From NCBI RefSeq assembly GCF_028993635.1, contig NZ_CP118631.1, positions 558,001 through 622,000 of the forward strand: DNA of 64,000 bases, in the 5' to 3' direction. This document shows positions 1 through 9,014 of this stretch, one piece after another. How positions within the stretch are numbered: position 1 is the stretch's first letter; the number at the start of each line of letters is the position of its first letter. The DNA comes from Mucilaginibacter sp. SJ (GTDB lineage Bacteria; Bacteroidota; Bacteroidia; Sphingobacteriales; Sphingobacteriaceae). A program made the position numbers and the translations under genes. The notes under the pieces are model-generated. The model was given only the letters and a program-made list of their open reading frames with translations. It was not told the DNA's origin and did not search any database.

Positions 1-1130
1 ACGAACACGGCGATAAATTCGACTATTCACTGGATGACCTTGATTATTTGATAGGTCTTTGTGAAAGGTTGCTGTTGATAGATTTTCCTAATCAACTATC
101 TGAAAGTTCTTATCGCGACCATCTTTCTGATCGGCTCAACAGCCTTTGGGGTAAGGCTTTTGACGCGCTGGTTGGCTTTAATAGATTCTGGTCAAATCAC
201 GCCGAAAACAAAGGCGGAGTCAAACTTAACAAAACTATTTCCGCTTATATAGAAAAATATATTAGCAGCCCCGAAACCACACCACCGTCCTTTTTTATCA
301 ATATAGGATGGCACTTCCCATATTTGTTGGCAATTGGCCCAGAATGGTGCGCAAAGCATGCAGGGCAGTTGTTCCCTATTGAACATGGGTATCAATTTGG
401 GCTGGTGATTGATAACGTTTTATCCCCATATCAGGAAGTTCACAAAAACGTATTGCTGTATTTCGGTGATAATAATTTAAATGCCTATCTGGTAAATCGG
501 AAATACTCTGACGAAGCCAGCTTCAATAGAGTTTGCCGTTATGCCTTAACAGAGTTAAACTATATTGATAATCAGTCTATTGATAGGCAAGGGTCATTGA
601 TAAATCTAATAGTAGAAAAGGGCGATCCGGAGCAATACAAAGCGCTGATTACTGTGGCTTTACAAAATAAACATGCAAACGAGATGGCGATGATGACGTT
701 ATGGTCAAATCTCCAGGATCGTATATTAAAAGCGGAAAAAGAATACGAAGTTGTAATAGCCAATGTTGGTAGTCTTGCTTTAATAAGTGGTGTTTCCACA
801 CAAACGCTTGATTTATTGGATAAAGCGATCCCATATTTAAAAAATGGGTCGGTACCTTACCAACTTACAGCGCTATTATCGCGAAGATTTGAAATCTCGC
901 CAGTTCGGATTGCGGAAACTATATTAGCCATTTGGGATCAGACGAAATTACGGGTTATGGTTACCGAGGAATTATCCGATTTCATAGAGAAGCTGTATGC
1001 ACAAGGTTTCAAAGCATCAGCAGATGAATTATGTATTTACGTGGGTGGGCTGGGGAACTATGAACTGAAGCCTATATTTGATAAATACCAGGTAAAGAAT
1101 TTACCGTCATTAAACGGAGATGGCTTATAA
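1..1130 (+). CDS. C-terminal part of an unrecognised, probably helical protein (partial)
   Basis: The frame is open from the first bases of the window, so the TTG at 48 is an internal Leu codon and the real start lies upstream. About 375 residues are visible, ending at TAA 1128-1130. The sequence is rich in amphipathic helices (for example KASADELCIYVGG near the end) and shows no catalytic motif, transmembrane segment or metal site that I recognise. It looks like the helical C-terminal half of a larger protein. It lies just upstream of, and on the same strand as, the Hachiman genes, separated by about 160 bp with a hairpin. It could therefore be another defence gene (inference from position only). 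No function is assigned. Confidence 0.7.
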   Translation, partial: EHGDKFDYSLDDLDYLIGLCERLLLIDFPNQLSESSYRDHLSDRLNSLWGKAFDALVGFNRFWSNHAENKGGVKLNKTISAYIEKYISSPETTPPSFFINIGWHFPYLLAIGPEWCAKHAGQLFPIEHGYQFGLVIDNVLSPYQEVHKNVLLYFGDNNLNAYLVNRKYSDEASFNRVCRYALTELNYIDNQSIDRQGSLINLIVEKGDPEQYKALITVALQNKHANEMAMMTLWSNLQDRILKAEKEYEVVIANVGSLALISGVSTQTLDLLDKAIPYLKNGSVPYQLTALLSRRFEISPVRIAETILAIWDQTKLRVMVTEELSDFIEKLYAQGFKASADELCIYVGGLGNYELKPIFDKYQVKNLPSLNGDGL

Positions 1131-1190
1131 TTAAATATGGGAGATGTTTTGAGGATACCAATTTCCGTTGCCTCCCCGAATTGTTGGAAA

Positions 1191-1218
1191 TTAGAAAACG
1201 ACGTTAACTGTTTTCTAA
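1191..1218 (+). terminator. Hairpin between the partial gene and hamA
   Basis: The arms TTAGAAAAC (1191-1199) and GTTTTCTAA (1210-1218) are perfectly complementary around a 10-nt loop and are followed by an A/T-rich stretch without a proper T-run. It may be a weak terminator for the upstream gene or an operator for hamA. The rest of 1131-1288 shows no gene. Confidence 0.35.
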
Positions 1219-1288
1219 AAATAAAACTGTTTGTACCTTAGTGAAACAAAGCCTTAGTGCTATCATACTTAACCTTATTATTTATTAA

Positions 1289-2212
1289 TTGGAAATCTCA
1301 GAAGAAAAACTTAAGGCACTAAGAACTTATACATGTTCAGTTATGAACCATGTATATTGGGTTAAGCAAGCCTTTGATGTAGTTCCATCAAAGGAGCATT
1401 ATGCATCCTGTATTAATTATGTCGATTTACAAGAATATAGAGATGAGTTCTGCGATGAACTTGTCAATACTATTCCTGAATGGATATATAGTAACAAGAA
1501 AGCTGCCGAGATAATCGACCAAATGATCACCGAAGAAGGTCGAAGTCCTCGAAATGCCGAGTCTGCACTACGAACTGCTACCTTTCATAAATTCAGAAAT
1601 GGAGAGACAGACGAAATGTTACTTCAAGGGCAGTTTGGAGAACTGGTTCTATTCAATCTACTTCAAGTATTTTTTGACGCAATACCTTTGCTACGCAAAA
1701 TGTCTTTGACAACGTCAGAGAAAATGGAACGTTATGGCGCTGATGCAATTCATTATAACTATACTAATTCCAAGCACTTACTGTATTTAGGTGAGGCTAA
1801 AGCGTATATTAGTTCGTATCAGTTTAATACAGCCTTTGAAAAAGCCTTAAACAGCATTTTGGATAGCTATAAGAATCATAGAACCGAGCTCAAACTTTAC
1901 ATCTATGATGACTTCCTGGATGACGAACTTATACCGATAGCCCAAGCTTACAAAAATGGCACTTTGAGACCTGTTGAATTACAGTTTGTGTCTGTGATAC
2001 TTTATAATGAAACCAATAGAATTCTTGGCGCATCAGAAGCCGACAAGAAGCAAAGTATTATAAATATTATTACCGACAGAGCAAAGAAAATCGACAAAAC
2101 CCTATTTAACGATATCGATGAAGCTCTTCTGCCACGTTTTAATTACATTTTCTTCCCTCTTTGGGAAATGACTGAACTGCTTAAATATTTTCAAAAACTT
2201 ATCGGACGCTAA
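1289..2212 (+). CDS. hamA: Hachiman anti-phage system nuclease HamA (DUF1837)
   Basis: HamA is the nuclease component of the Hachiman defence system and works with the helicase HamB against phage DNA. Visible here is a PD-(D/E)xK-type core: E118 in QFGELV, D152 in GADAIHY, and E169/K171 in LGEAKAY, as expected for DUF1837. The 307-residue length fits the family. The next gene is a large DEAD-type helicase whose ATG overlaps the TAA of this gene, so translation is probably coupled. The start is uncertain. TTG 1289 is directly preceded by an in-frame TAA; the next candidate is ATG 1343 (residue 19). No clear ribosome-binding site decides between them. The base composition is AT-rich compared with the tra region, consistent with acquisition as a defence cassette. 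Confidence 0.9.
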   Translation: MEISEEKLKALRTYTCSVMNHVYWVKQAFDVVPSKEHYASCINYVDLQEYRDEFCDELVNTIPEWIYSNKKAAEIIDQMITEEGRSPRNAESALRTATFHKFRNGETDEMLLQGQFGELVLFNLLQVFFDAIPLLRKMSLTTSEKMERYGADAIHYNYTNSKHLLYLGEAKAYISSYQFNTAFEKALNSILDSYKNHRTELKLYIYDDFLDDELIPIAQAYKNGTLRPVELQFVSVILYNETNRILGASEADKKQSIINIITDRAKKIDKTLFNDIDEALLPRFNYIFFPLWEMTELLKYFQKLIGR

Positions 2213-4725
2213 TGAATGTTGAAGAAACAAAAGAGGTATTGAACCAACTCTTAGATATCGACTTACGCAGTAACGCAGCAAAGTTCAAGTTTATTCCTTC
2301 ATTCGAATACTCGCTAACAAAAGATTTTATTGCTGAATGCATCCAGGTAGTTGATACGTTATCCTATACGATGACAGAAGAAGCGGATCGCCATCTTGTA
2401 ACAATCTCTGCCCTATTATGGACTTATGCTAAAGACAAATGGTTAGGGTTAGAGGATTACCTGATATTATTCCTTACCCGGCGAGGGTTTGCACCTACTG
2501 CCACAATGCTTGATGAAACATATATTCAATCCCAAGAAAAATTTAAAAGTCAAAGAAGCTTATTTAATCAGTTTGCTGTAACATTAAACCAAGTAAAATT
2601 CCAAATAAGGGTTGCCGAGAGATCATTTTTGATTACAAGTTTTCAAAAAGAGGTTTGGGACGCTGTGAATAACAATCGTATGGTTGGGGTTTCTGCACCA
2701 ACTTCTGCGGGCAAGTCCTATATTATTTTGATAAAAATGATGGAACTGTTGCTGGAAAGAATAGGGCCCGTAATTTACATTGTACCAACTTTAAGCTTAG
2801 TTGCGCAAGTAGCTACCGATATTAAACGGCAACTCAGTTCTTTCAACATAGACTGCCAAGTCGAAACCTCGTATAATCATCAACAGCATGCACCTAATTT
2901 GGTTTACGTTCTAACACAGGAAAAAGCGCTTGCTGCATTTAGTACAACGGAACGATCGTTTGAAAGTCTTCGATTACTTGTTGTGGACGAAATACAAAAT
3001 GTAGAGAGGGTTGCTGAAAGTCGAGACCAGCGGGCAAAAATATTGTTTGATCTAATGATTGATATGAAGAATACCTTGGAGATAGACAAGATAATTCTTT
3101 CAGGCCCACGAGTTACAAATATTGACGTATTGGGTAAAGACATTTTTGGAATAGATGGTTATAAAGCATCGACCAGAAATTCTCCGGTTGTAAACCTAAC
3201 CTACTCGCTAAAAAAAATAAACTCTCATGAGTTTAGGTTCAAACAGTATTGTGATTTGAACGCGGAAGCAAAAAGTTTAAAAATAGAAAATCAGCAAACG
3301 CTACAGGGATATGGTCAAACGATGTATACCGCTAAATATTTAGGGTATTTTGGAGCATTTATGTCTTGTTTCTCTCAGGACGAGAGTAATATTATTTTTT
3401 CCCCAACAGCAGGCGCGTCTCGTAAGATGGCAGAGGAGTTGCGTGTTGCTTCAGACAACCGCAATGACGATTATTTAGTTCAACTTTCGAAATATCTGGC
3501 AGAAACCGTACACGAGGATTTTAGCTTAAGTGATACCGTGCTTAGCGGTATAGCATATCATAATGGCAAGCTTCCACATCATGTTCGCAATGCCATAGAG
3601 GATGGAATAAAAAAAAGATATATCAGAAACATAGTATGCACGACAACCTTGTTGCAAGGTGTAAATCTCCCGGTCCAAAACATTGTTATCCGTAATCCAA
3701 ATCTTTTCGAAAGATCACAGAACGGTGAGCGTCCACAACTTACCAGTTACGAAGCAGCCAACTTACGGGGTAGAGCAGGAAGGCTATTAAAAGATTTTAT
3801 AGGTCGAACATATGTTTTGGACGAAGATAGCTTCACTGACATAACTGACCGTCAAACTTCAATGTTCGAGAATACTGAAAAGAATATAACGACGGGATAT
3901 AAAGATGTATTTCAAAATTATCAGCAAAACATTGTAGGCGATCTAAACCAAAATACAGGTCAAACATCAGCCAACGTACAATATGCCTATTTGTTAACCT
4001 ATGTCAGGCAGACTGTTCTTAGGCACGGTGAAAATGCCTCAAACAGAATGCGAGAGGTAGGAATTAGCCTCCCCGACAATGTGCTCTCAAGCGTAATCGC
4101 CGAGATGAACGATTTAGAGGTTAGCAAAGAAATTTGTCTTGCAAACAGATATTGGGATCCGCTTGACCTTAACAAATTGTCACAAGTTTCAACAGAATGG
4201 GATTTACCAACAAGCGCTTCAGATAGTTCAATAGCGGTGAAGCTCAAAAATATCTTATTAAATTTAAAAGAGAACTTCCCTGTCTACTATAACCGGCTCT
4301 TTGGTATTCAAGAGAATGAAAATTTCGATCCGTTAATGACAGCGTGCCGCAATGCGGAAAGTTGGTTGAAAGGACACTCTTTAAAAAGAATCCTTAGCGG
4401 AAATTATTTTGACAACAACGACAAAATCGAGCGTACGATTGTATTGCTGCAGAATAAGATATCGTTCGATCTACCTATGCTCTTGAAGCCTCTTTATGAT
4501 ATCAGAGTACCAAATCATATGTTTTTACGCTTTTTAGAAACTGGAGCCTATCAACCTATGATCAGGAGATTGATAGAGATGAATATCCCCCGCGAAACAG
4601 CTATTTCACTGGCACAAAATTACGATTTAGGAGATTCTGATAACATTTCCAGTATTAAACGTAATCTTGATGAAATTTACAATGGCTTACCTTATTTTGA
4701 TAGACTACAATTGCAATTGCTGTAA
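2212..4725 (+). CDS. hamB: Hachiman helicase HamB (DEAD/DEAH-box, SF2)
   Basis: This is a superfamily 2 helicase that partners HamA. The N-terminal ~130 residues are helical and specific to this protein. Walker A is at about 161-170 (SAPTSAGKSY), the DExx box at about 258 (VVDEIQNV), and helicase motif VI at about 519-525 (LRGRAGRL). A C-terminal helical region of about 300 residues follows. The length (837 aa) is normal for HamB. The start overlaps the hamA stop, so both form one operon. No frameshift or missing catalytic motif is seen, so the system appears complete. The assignment to Hachiman rests on the DUF1837 partner. A lone DEAD-box repair helicase is the only alternative and is unlikely. 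Confidence 0.9.
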   Translation: MNVEETKEVLNQLLDIDLRSNAAKFKFIPSFEYSLTKDFIAECIQVVDTLSYTMTEEADRHLVTISALLWTYAKDKWLGLEDYLILFLTRRGFAPTATMLDETYIQSQEKFKSQRSLFNQFAVTLNQVKFQIRVAERSFLITSFQKEVWDAVNNNRMVGVSAPTSAGKSYIILIKMMELLLERIGPVIYIVPTLSLVAQVATDIKRQLSSFNIDCQVETSYNHQQHAPNLVYVLTQEKALAAFSTTERSFESLRLLVVDEIQNVERVAESRDQRAKILFDLMIDMKNTLEIDKIILSGPRVTNIDVLGKDIFGIDGYKASTRNSPVVNLTYSLKKINSHEFRFKQYCDLNAEAKSLKIENQQTLQGYGQTMYTAKYLGYFGAFMSCFSQDESNIIFSPTAGASRKMAEELRVASDNRNDDYLVQLSKYLAETVHEDFSLSDTVLSGIAYHNGKLPHHVRNAIEDGIKKRYIRNIVCTTTLLQGVNLPVQNIVIRNPNLFERSQNGERPQLTSYEAANLRGRAGRLLKDFIGRTYVLDEDSFTDITDRQTSMFENTEKNITTGYKDVFQNYQQNIVGDLNQNTGQTSANVQYAYLLTYVRQTVLRHGENASNRMREVGISLPDNVLSSVIAEMNDLEVSKEICLANRYWDPLDLNKLSQVSTEWDLPTSASDSSIAVKLKNILLNLKENFPVYYNRLFGIQENENFDPLMTACRNAESWLKGHSLKRILSGNYFDNNDKIERTIVLLQNKISFDLPMLLKPLYDIRVPNHMFLRFLETGAYQPMIRRLIEMNIPRETAISLAQNYDLGDSDNISSIKRNLDEIYNGLPYFDRLQLQLL

Positions 4726-4751
4726 TTCTTGCTGATAAAATGTGAAGTTGA

Positions 4752-5558
4752 CTAAAACAGAGCTGTCTGTGGCTGTGAGCCGTAAAAGCCGCCATCATAT
4801 TTGGGGACCTTTCCACCCCAGTCATAAAAAGCATCCTTTAGTTTGCCTTCGGGATGCGGTTTTCCACCCCGTATAGAAAATACCGGATAAAAATCGAGTT
4901 TTTCCTCCGGTATACTATAATTAAAGATCTCTGCCATTTCTCCTTCCGAAAGATCTTCTCTTATCCAGGCCTGCTCCATTTCAGGAGTAAGGAATAACGG
5001 CATTCTGTGTTTATTATCACCGTCATTGTGTATCCAGGTCATCACATCATTAGAAGATCGCGTGATCATCGTGAACGTCGGGAATTTAAAAAGCTCCCCC
5101 GTTTCCTGATCAACCTCCTGGCTAACCTGGTATAAAGCCGGTACATAGAAACCATCCCTGCCTTTTTCACTTACATGATAAGGTATCTTATTTTTAAAGC
5201 CGGCTACTTTCTGATGTTCAAATATGCCCGTTGTCGGGATCAGGCAACGGTTGTTCCTCATTTTGTACCAATACGATCTTTTATCTGCAAGAATGCGTTC
5301 GGACTGCGCATTTACCATATTTCGTCTTCGTATTTGGCGCTGCTTGGGATCATTTTCATAAACAGGTATGACTCCCCAGCTCATGTTGACCAGGTGCAGC
5401 CCTTGTTTTTGTACGACTATCGGATAATTCGGCAATATTTCGCAGGTCACATGGACCATTTCATCAGGATGACGGGCAACATCGGGTGATACTTGAATCC
5501 CCTGAAAATCCCGGGTTACCACTTGTATTTCTGAATGAAAACTAATATCTCTACACAT
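4752..5558 (-). CDS. SOS response-associated peptidase (SRAP, YedK/HMCES family)
   Basis: SRAP proteins crosslink to abasic sites in single-stranded DNA and shield them from cleavage. The catalytic Cys2 is exposed after removal of Met1 (MCRD). The other conserved elements are present: Asn in MVNAQSE, Glu in TTGIFEH and His in NKHRMPL. The length, 268 aa, is slightly above average for the family. It is the last gene of a likely operon dinB-dnaE2-unknown-SRAP, with a 5-bp gap to the previous gene. The setting suggests a role in lesion bypass and abasic-site handling (inference from family and context). Confidence 0.9.
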   Translation of the reverse strand: MCRDISFHSEIQVVTRDFQGIQVSPDVARHPDEMVHVTCEILPNYPIVVQKQGLHLVNMSWGVIPVYENDPKQRQIRRRNMVNAQSERILADKRSYWYKMRNNRCLIPTTGIFEHQKVAGFKNKIPYHVSEKGRDGFYVPALYQVSQEVDQETGELFKFPTFTMITRSSNDVMTWIHNDGDNKHRMPLFLTPEMEQAWIREDLSEGEMAEIFNYSIPEEKLDFYPVFSIRGGKPHPEGKLKDAFYDWGGKVPKYDGGFYGSQPQTALF

Positions 5559-5563
5559 ACTGA

Positions 5564-6079
5564 TTAGGTTATGATCTTACTGAACAATGCTGTGTGGCTA
5601 TGCCCCCCCGAGCTGATCTCAGCCTTTACGCGCCCATACTCCACATAGATCCGAACATTATATTCTTCATCTTTCGGCATACGAATATACTTAATGTACG
5701 AATGAACATTCTTGCCATAGGCCTTTTCCAGCCTTTTTTCATTTCGCTTGTCTATCGTTCCGTTAAAGAACACAGAGTATCCCGCGACTGTTTTCACAAG
5801 ATCGATCACTTTTTGACGGTCATTTTCATCGTTAAGGTTTTGGTACTTGCCTTCTTTGGGAGCCAGTTCCTGAGCATGTCCCAAAGCCTCAAATTCGCGC
5901 TCATAAGCGGACAAAAGAAAACCTTTCTGTGCCTCGACACCAGGCCATACAAATCGTTGAATAACAATGTAGGGTTTACTGGCTTCGATAAGCTTCGGTA
6001 TCGAATGCTCGTTTACCCGGAGAAAAGGATTGTAGAACAATTGGTTCATCGTATCATCATTAACTAAATCTCGGGTCAA
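5564..6079 (-). CDS. Unrecognised 171-aa protein inside the mutagenesis operon
   Basis: I do not recognise a family. The protein is soluble, with mixed helix and strand, and contains the short motifs YIVIQRFVWPG, GYSVFFNGTIDK and a glycine/histidine-rich tail (SSGGHSHTALF). It has no signal peptide or membrane segment. The start overlaps the 3' end of the DnaE2-like gene by 20 bp and the stop is 5 bp before the SRAP gene, so it is cotranscribed and probably translationally coupled. This placement between an error-prone polymerase and an abasic-site protein suggests an accessory role in translesion synthesis, but nothing in the sequence proves it. Confidence 0.75.
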   Translation of the reverse strand: MTRDLVNDDTMNQLFYNPFLRVNEHSIPKLIEASKPYIVIQRFVWPGVEAQKGFLLSAYEREFEALGHAQELAPKEGKYQNLNDENDRQKVIDLVKTVAGYSVFFNGTIDKRNEKRLEKAYGKNVHSYIKYIRMPKDEEYNVRIYVEYGRVKAEISSGGHSHTALFSKIIT

Positions 6080-9008
6080 GCCTGATCGGCAACATTGCCA
6101 TCTTCTCTACGGTAATCGATGGTACGCCAAAACTTTCCGTGATCTTACCGAGTATCAAATATAAACCACCTTTTTGAAATGGGTATTTTGCTAACGAGGC
6201 CGGAAAGTGCACGGTATCAAAAAAATCACCATCAATATCAAGAAAGCTACCAAAAGCCATCGCGTCACCTTTTTTGGTACGTGTCGGCTTGGCGGTTACA
6301 TACAGCCCGACCATTTTAACCACCTGCCCGACATGTTCGATCAATTGTTTCGCTTTTAAGTGTCCCCGGAAGTTCGTTTTTAACATTGTGAACGGTGAAA
6401 GGGATAATGAAAAATGAAGAAACTCCATTTCGTCAAAAAAATCCTCTTCGCCGTAACAATCGAATTCCGGTAAGGTAATGGCAACGGTTTCCGGCCTTAG
6501 TAAGGGACGAGAGCCGGGCAGTAACTTTTTAACCTTGCTGCGTTTTTCAAATACCATGTTGGCGAGCCACATCAAGGTCTTTTTATTTTGGCCCGTAAAA
6601 CGCAAAGCACCACTCCGCACTAATAACAGCGTTTGTTCCAGGGATATGCCTGTCCGTTCAATGAGGTCTTCCATTGTAAGATAGTTACCATCTTTTGAAC
6701 GAACATTAAGGATGTTTTGCATCACGGTGGTTTCCAATCCCTGTATCAATCCCAGGCCCAGGTAAATATCATTGCCCCGAATCATCGCGTCAACGCGGCT
6801 GTTATTTACACAAGGCAGGTGGACGTTCGCACCTGCCTTTCGTGCTTCAGCAACGTAAACCCATTTTTGATAGAATCCGCCATCATTGTTAATGACCGCA
6901 ACCATGAACTCTTTGGGATAATAGGTTTTAAGGTATAAGCTCTGATAGCTTTCGACGGCATAGCTTGCAGAGTGCGCCTTAGAAAAAGAATACCCCGCAA
7001 AACTGGATATCTGTCGCCATAATTCCGCTGTCGTTTCGTCGGGTCTGCCCAATTCTTTGCTTTGGCGGAAGAATTTTTCCTGTATCTCTGAAAGATGGTG
7101 CGCGCCACGGTTCTTACCGGACATCAATCTACGAAGCACATCTGCATCGGCAAGGTCAAGCCCTGCATAGTGATGAGCGACTTTCAGGACGTCTTCCTGG
7201 TAAACCATCACACCATAGGTCTCTTTCAACTGTTCCTCCAATACGGGGTGCAGATATACTACTTTTTCAGGTTGATGATACCGTTTGATATATTCATCCA
7301 TCATGCCGCTGCTGCCTACGCCCGGACGAATAATGCTCGATGATGCTACCAGCGTCAGGTAATTATTGCACCCCAGCTTCCTGTTCACGCTGATCATCGA
7401 GGGACTTTCGATGTAAAAGTTACCTATCGTATTTCCGGCTTTTAACTGCTCGTTCACCTTTGGGTCATTCTTGATCTTCGCGACCTGGTGCACATCGATC
7501 GTTTTGCCGCAATTCTCCCGAATAATATCTACAGCATCACGTATATGACCTATACCACGCTGACTGAGAATATCAACTTTCTCAAATCCTATCGTTGATG
7601 CCGTATACATATCGAATTGCGTTGTTAACAAGCCTTTCGGCGGCAGGTCGAGCGCAGAATAATATGCTATCGGTAATTCGCTGATCAATACACCTCCGGC
7701 ATGTATACTGCGATTGTGAGGGAAATCACTGATCCGGTCATACACCTGTAGTATCTTTAGCGCGATATGATTATCAGCCCGGATCTCCTTTGGAGATGCG
7801 ATCATCTGATCAATATCTCTTTTCGGTAAGCCATAGATTTTCCCCAGCTCCCGAATGATACTTCGATCCTGGAATGTGGTCATCATACCGAGCAGTGCCG
7901 TATGTTTTGGATCATAGCGTTTGAACATATAGTCAAATATCTCGTCGCGTTCCCGCCAACTGAAATCGAGATCGAAATCCGGCGGCGCATTCCGTTTCGG
8001 GTTAAGGAACCTTTCAAAATACAGGTCAAGTTCTATAGGACATACGTCCGTAATGCGCATGCAATAAGCCACAATACTATTAGCTCCGCTGCCACGGCCA
8101 ACGTGGTAATAACCGCGCCACATGGCATATCTGACCACATCGTGGGTGATCAAAAAATAGGAAGAAAACCCAAGCCTGTCAATCACTTCCAATTCATGTT
8201 TTACCCGTCTTAGGGCCTCCTTATTGCCTGTGCCGTACCGATCAGCCCAACCTTCCAATGCATATTTTTCGAGTAGTAGTTTGTCTGTATACTGGCTGTT
8301 CGTGAAGGTTCTTTTATTCTTGCAGGTCGTAAAATCAAAATCAAAGCTGCAATTCGATATGAGGTGATCCGTATTATAAATGATCTTCGGATAAGCGCTA
8401 TAAAAGGAGATCAATTCCTGTAGCGGCCTCAATACTTCATCGGAAGCCGCTTGTTGCTCGGCCTTCAAATGGTCAATTAAAGCATTATGCTTGATCGCAA
8501 CTAATTGGCGATGAAGATCAAAGTCATTCCGCTCTTTAACAGTTACCGGGGACCAGATCACGAGCCGTTCTATAAAAGCGCGGGGTTTACCATACAGCTT
8601 GTTGATCTGTCCGGGGCGCAGCCCGAGGTATTCGTTATCACGCAAGCCTTCATGTGTTGAGCGGAGCGGATAGATCACATAAACATGATCCCATTCGGGA
8701 GCGGCAGAAGGAAACGGCTTCTTTTGCTGGTTATATTCGGTCAGGTATTCATTGATCTCGCGAAAACCTTCATTGTTACGCGCGATGGCGACGAACAATA
8801 ACGTATCCGCATTCCTGAATTCAGCACCGGCGAGGCCAGTGAAGTGCTTTTGCTGGCATTCATGGATAAAATCCAGCACTGCACTGGTATTATTGATATC
8901 AGTTAATACCGCAGCCTGATAGCCATTCAGGATCAACTCATTGACCAGTTCCTGAACAGGGATGGTTCCGTATTGCAGACTATAGTTACTATGAACATTG
9001 AGCAGCAT
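6060..9008 (-). CDS. dnaE2: Error-prone DNA polymerase III alpha subunit (DnaE2/ImuC-like)
   Basis: This is a C-family DNA polymerase. It begins with a PHP domain (LLNVHSNYS; residues 1 to about 230), followed by the polymerase core with the catalytic pair in PPDFDLDFSW and the downstream EKVDILSQRGIG motif. A helix-hairpin-helix/fingers region follows, then a C-terminal OB-fold (about 880-970). At 982 aa it is shorter than replicative DnaE and close to DnaE2/ImuC. It lies 6 bp downstream of a Y-family polymerase gene and is followed by an unknown protein and SRAP, the usual company of an SOS mutasome. It is expected to extend past lesions with low fidelity. It is not the replicative enzyme, judging from length and context. 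Confidence 0.9.
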   Translation of the reverse strand: MLLNVHSNYSLQYGTIPVQELVNELILNGYQAAVLTDINNTSAVLDFIHECQQKHFTGLAGAEFRNADTLLFVAIARNNEGFREINEYLTEYNQQKKPFPSAAPEWDHVYVIYPLRSTHEGLRDNEYLGLRPGQINKLYGKPRAFIERLVIWSPVTVKERNDFDLHRQLVAIKHNALIDHLKAEQQAASDEVLRPLQELISFYSAYPKIIYNTDHLISNCSFDFDFTTCKNKRTFTNSQYTDKLLLEKYALEGWADRYGTGNKEALRRVKHELEVIDRLGFSSYFLITHDVVRYAMWRGYYHVGRGSGANSIVAYCMRITDVCPIELDLYFERFLNPKRNAPPDFDLDFSWRERDEIFDYMFKRYDPKHTALLGMMTTFQDRSIIRELGKIYGLPKRDIDQMIASPKEIRADNHIALKILQVYDRISDFPHNRSIHAGGVLISELPIAYYSALDLPPKGLLTTQFDMYTASTIGFEKVDILSQRGIGHIRDAVDIIRENCGKTIDVHQVAKIKNDPKVNEQLKAGNTIGNFYIESPSMISVNRKLGCNNYLTLVASSSIIRPGVGSSGMMDEYIKRYHQPEKVVYLHPVLEEQLKETYGVMVYQEDVLKVAHHYAGLDLADADVLRRLMSGKNRGAHHLSEIQEKFFRQSKELGRPDETTAELWRQISSFAGYSFSKAHSASYAVESYQSLYLKTYYPKEFMVAVINNDGGFYQKWVYVAEARKAGANVHLPCVNNSRVDAMIRGNDIYLGLGLIQGLETTVMQNILNVRSKDGNYLTMEDLIERTGISLEQTLLLVRSGALRFTGQNKKTLMWLANMVFEKRSKVKKLLPGSRPLLRPETVAITLPEFDCYGEEDFFDEMEFLHFSLSLSPFTMLKTNFRGHLKAKQLIEHVGQVVKMVGLYVTAKPTRTKKGDAMAFGSFLDIDGDFFDTVHFPASLAKYPFQKGGLYLILGKITESFGVPSITVEKMAMLPIRLDPRFS

Positions 9009-9014
9009 CTTCCA

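Noticed and set aside
48-50. TTG as the start of the first gene
   Set aside because: The reading frame is open to base 3 without a stop, so the gene continues beyond the window.
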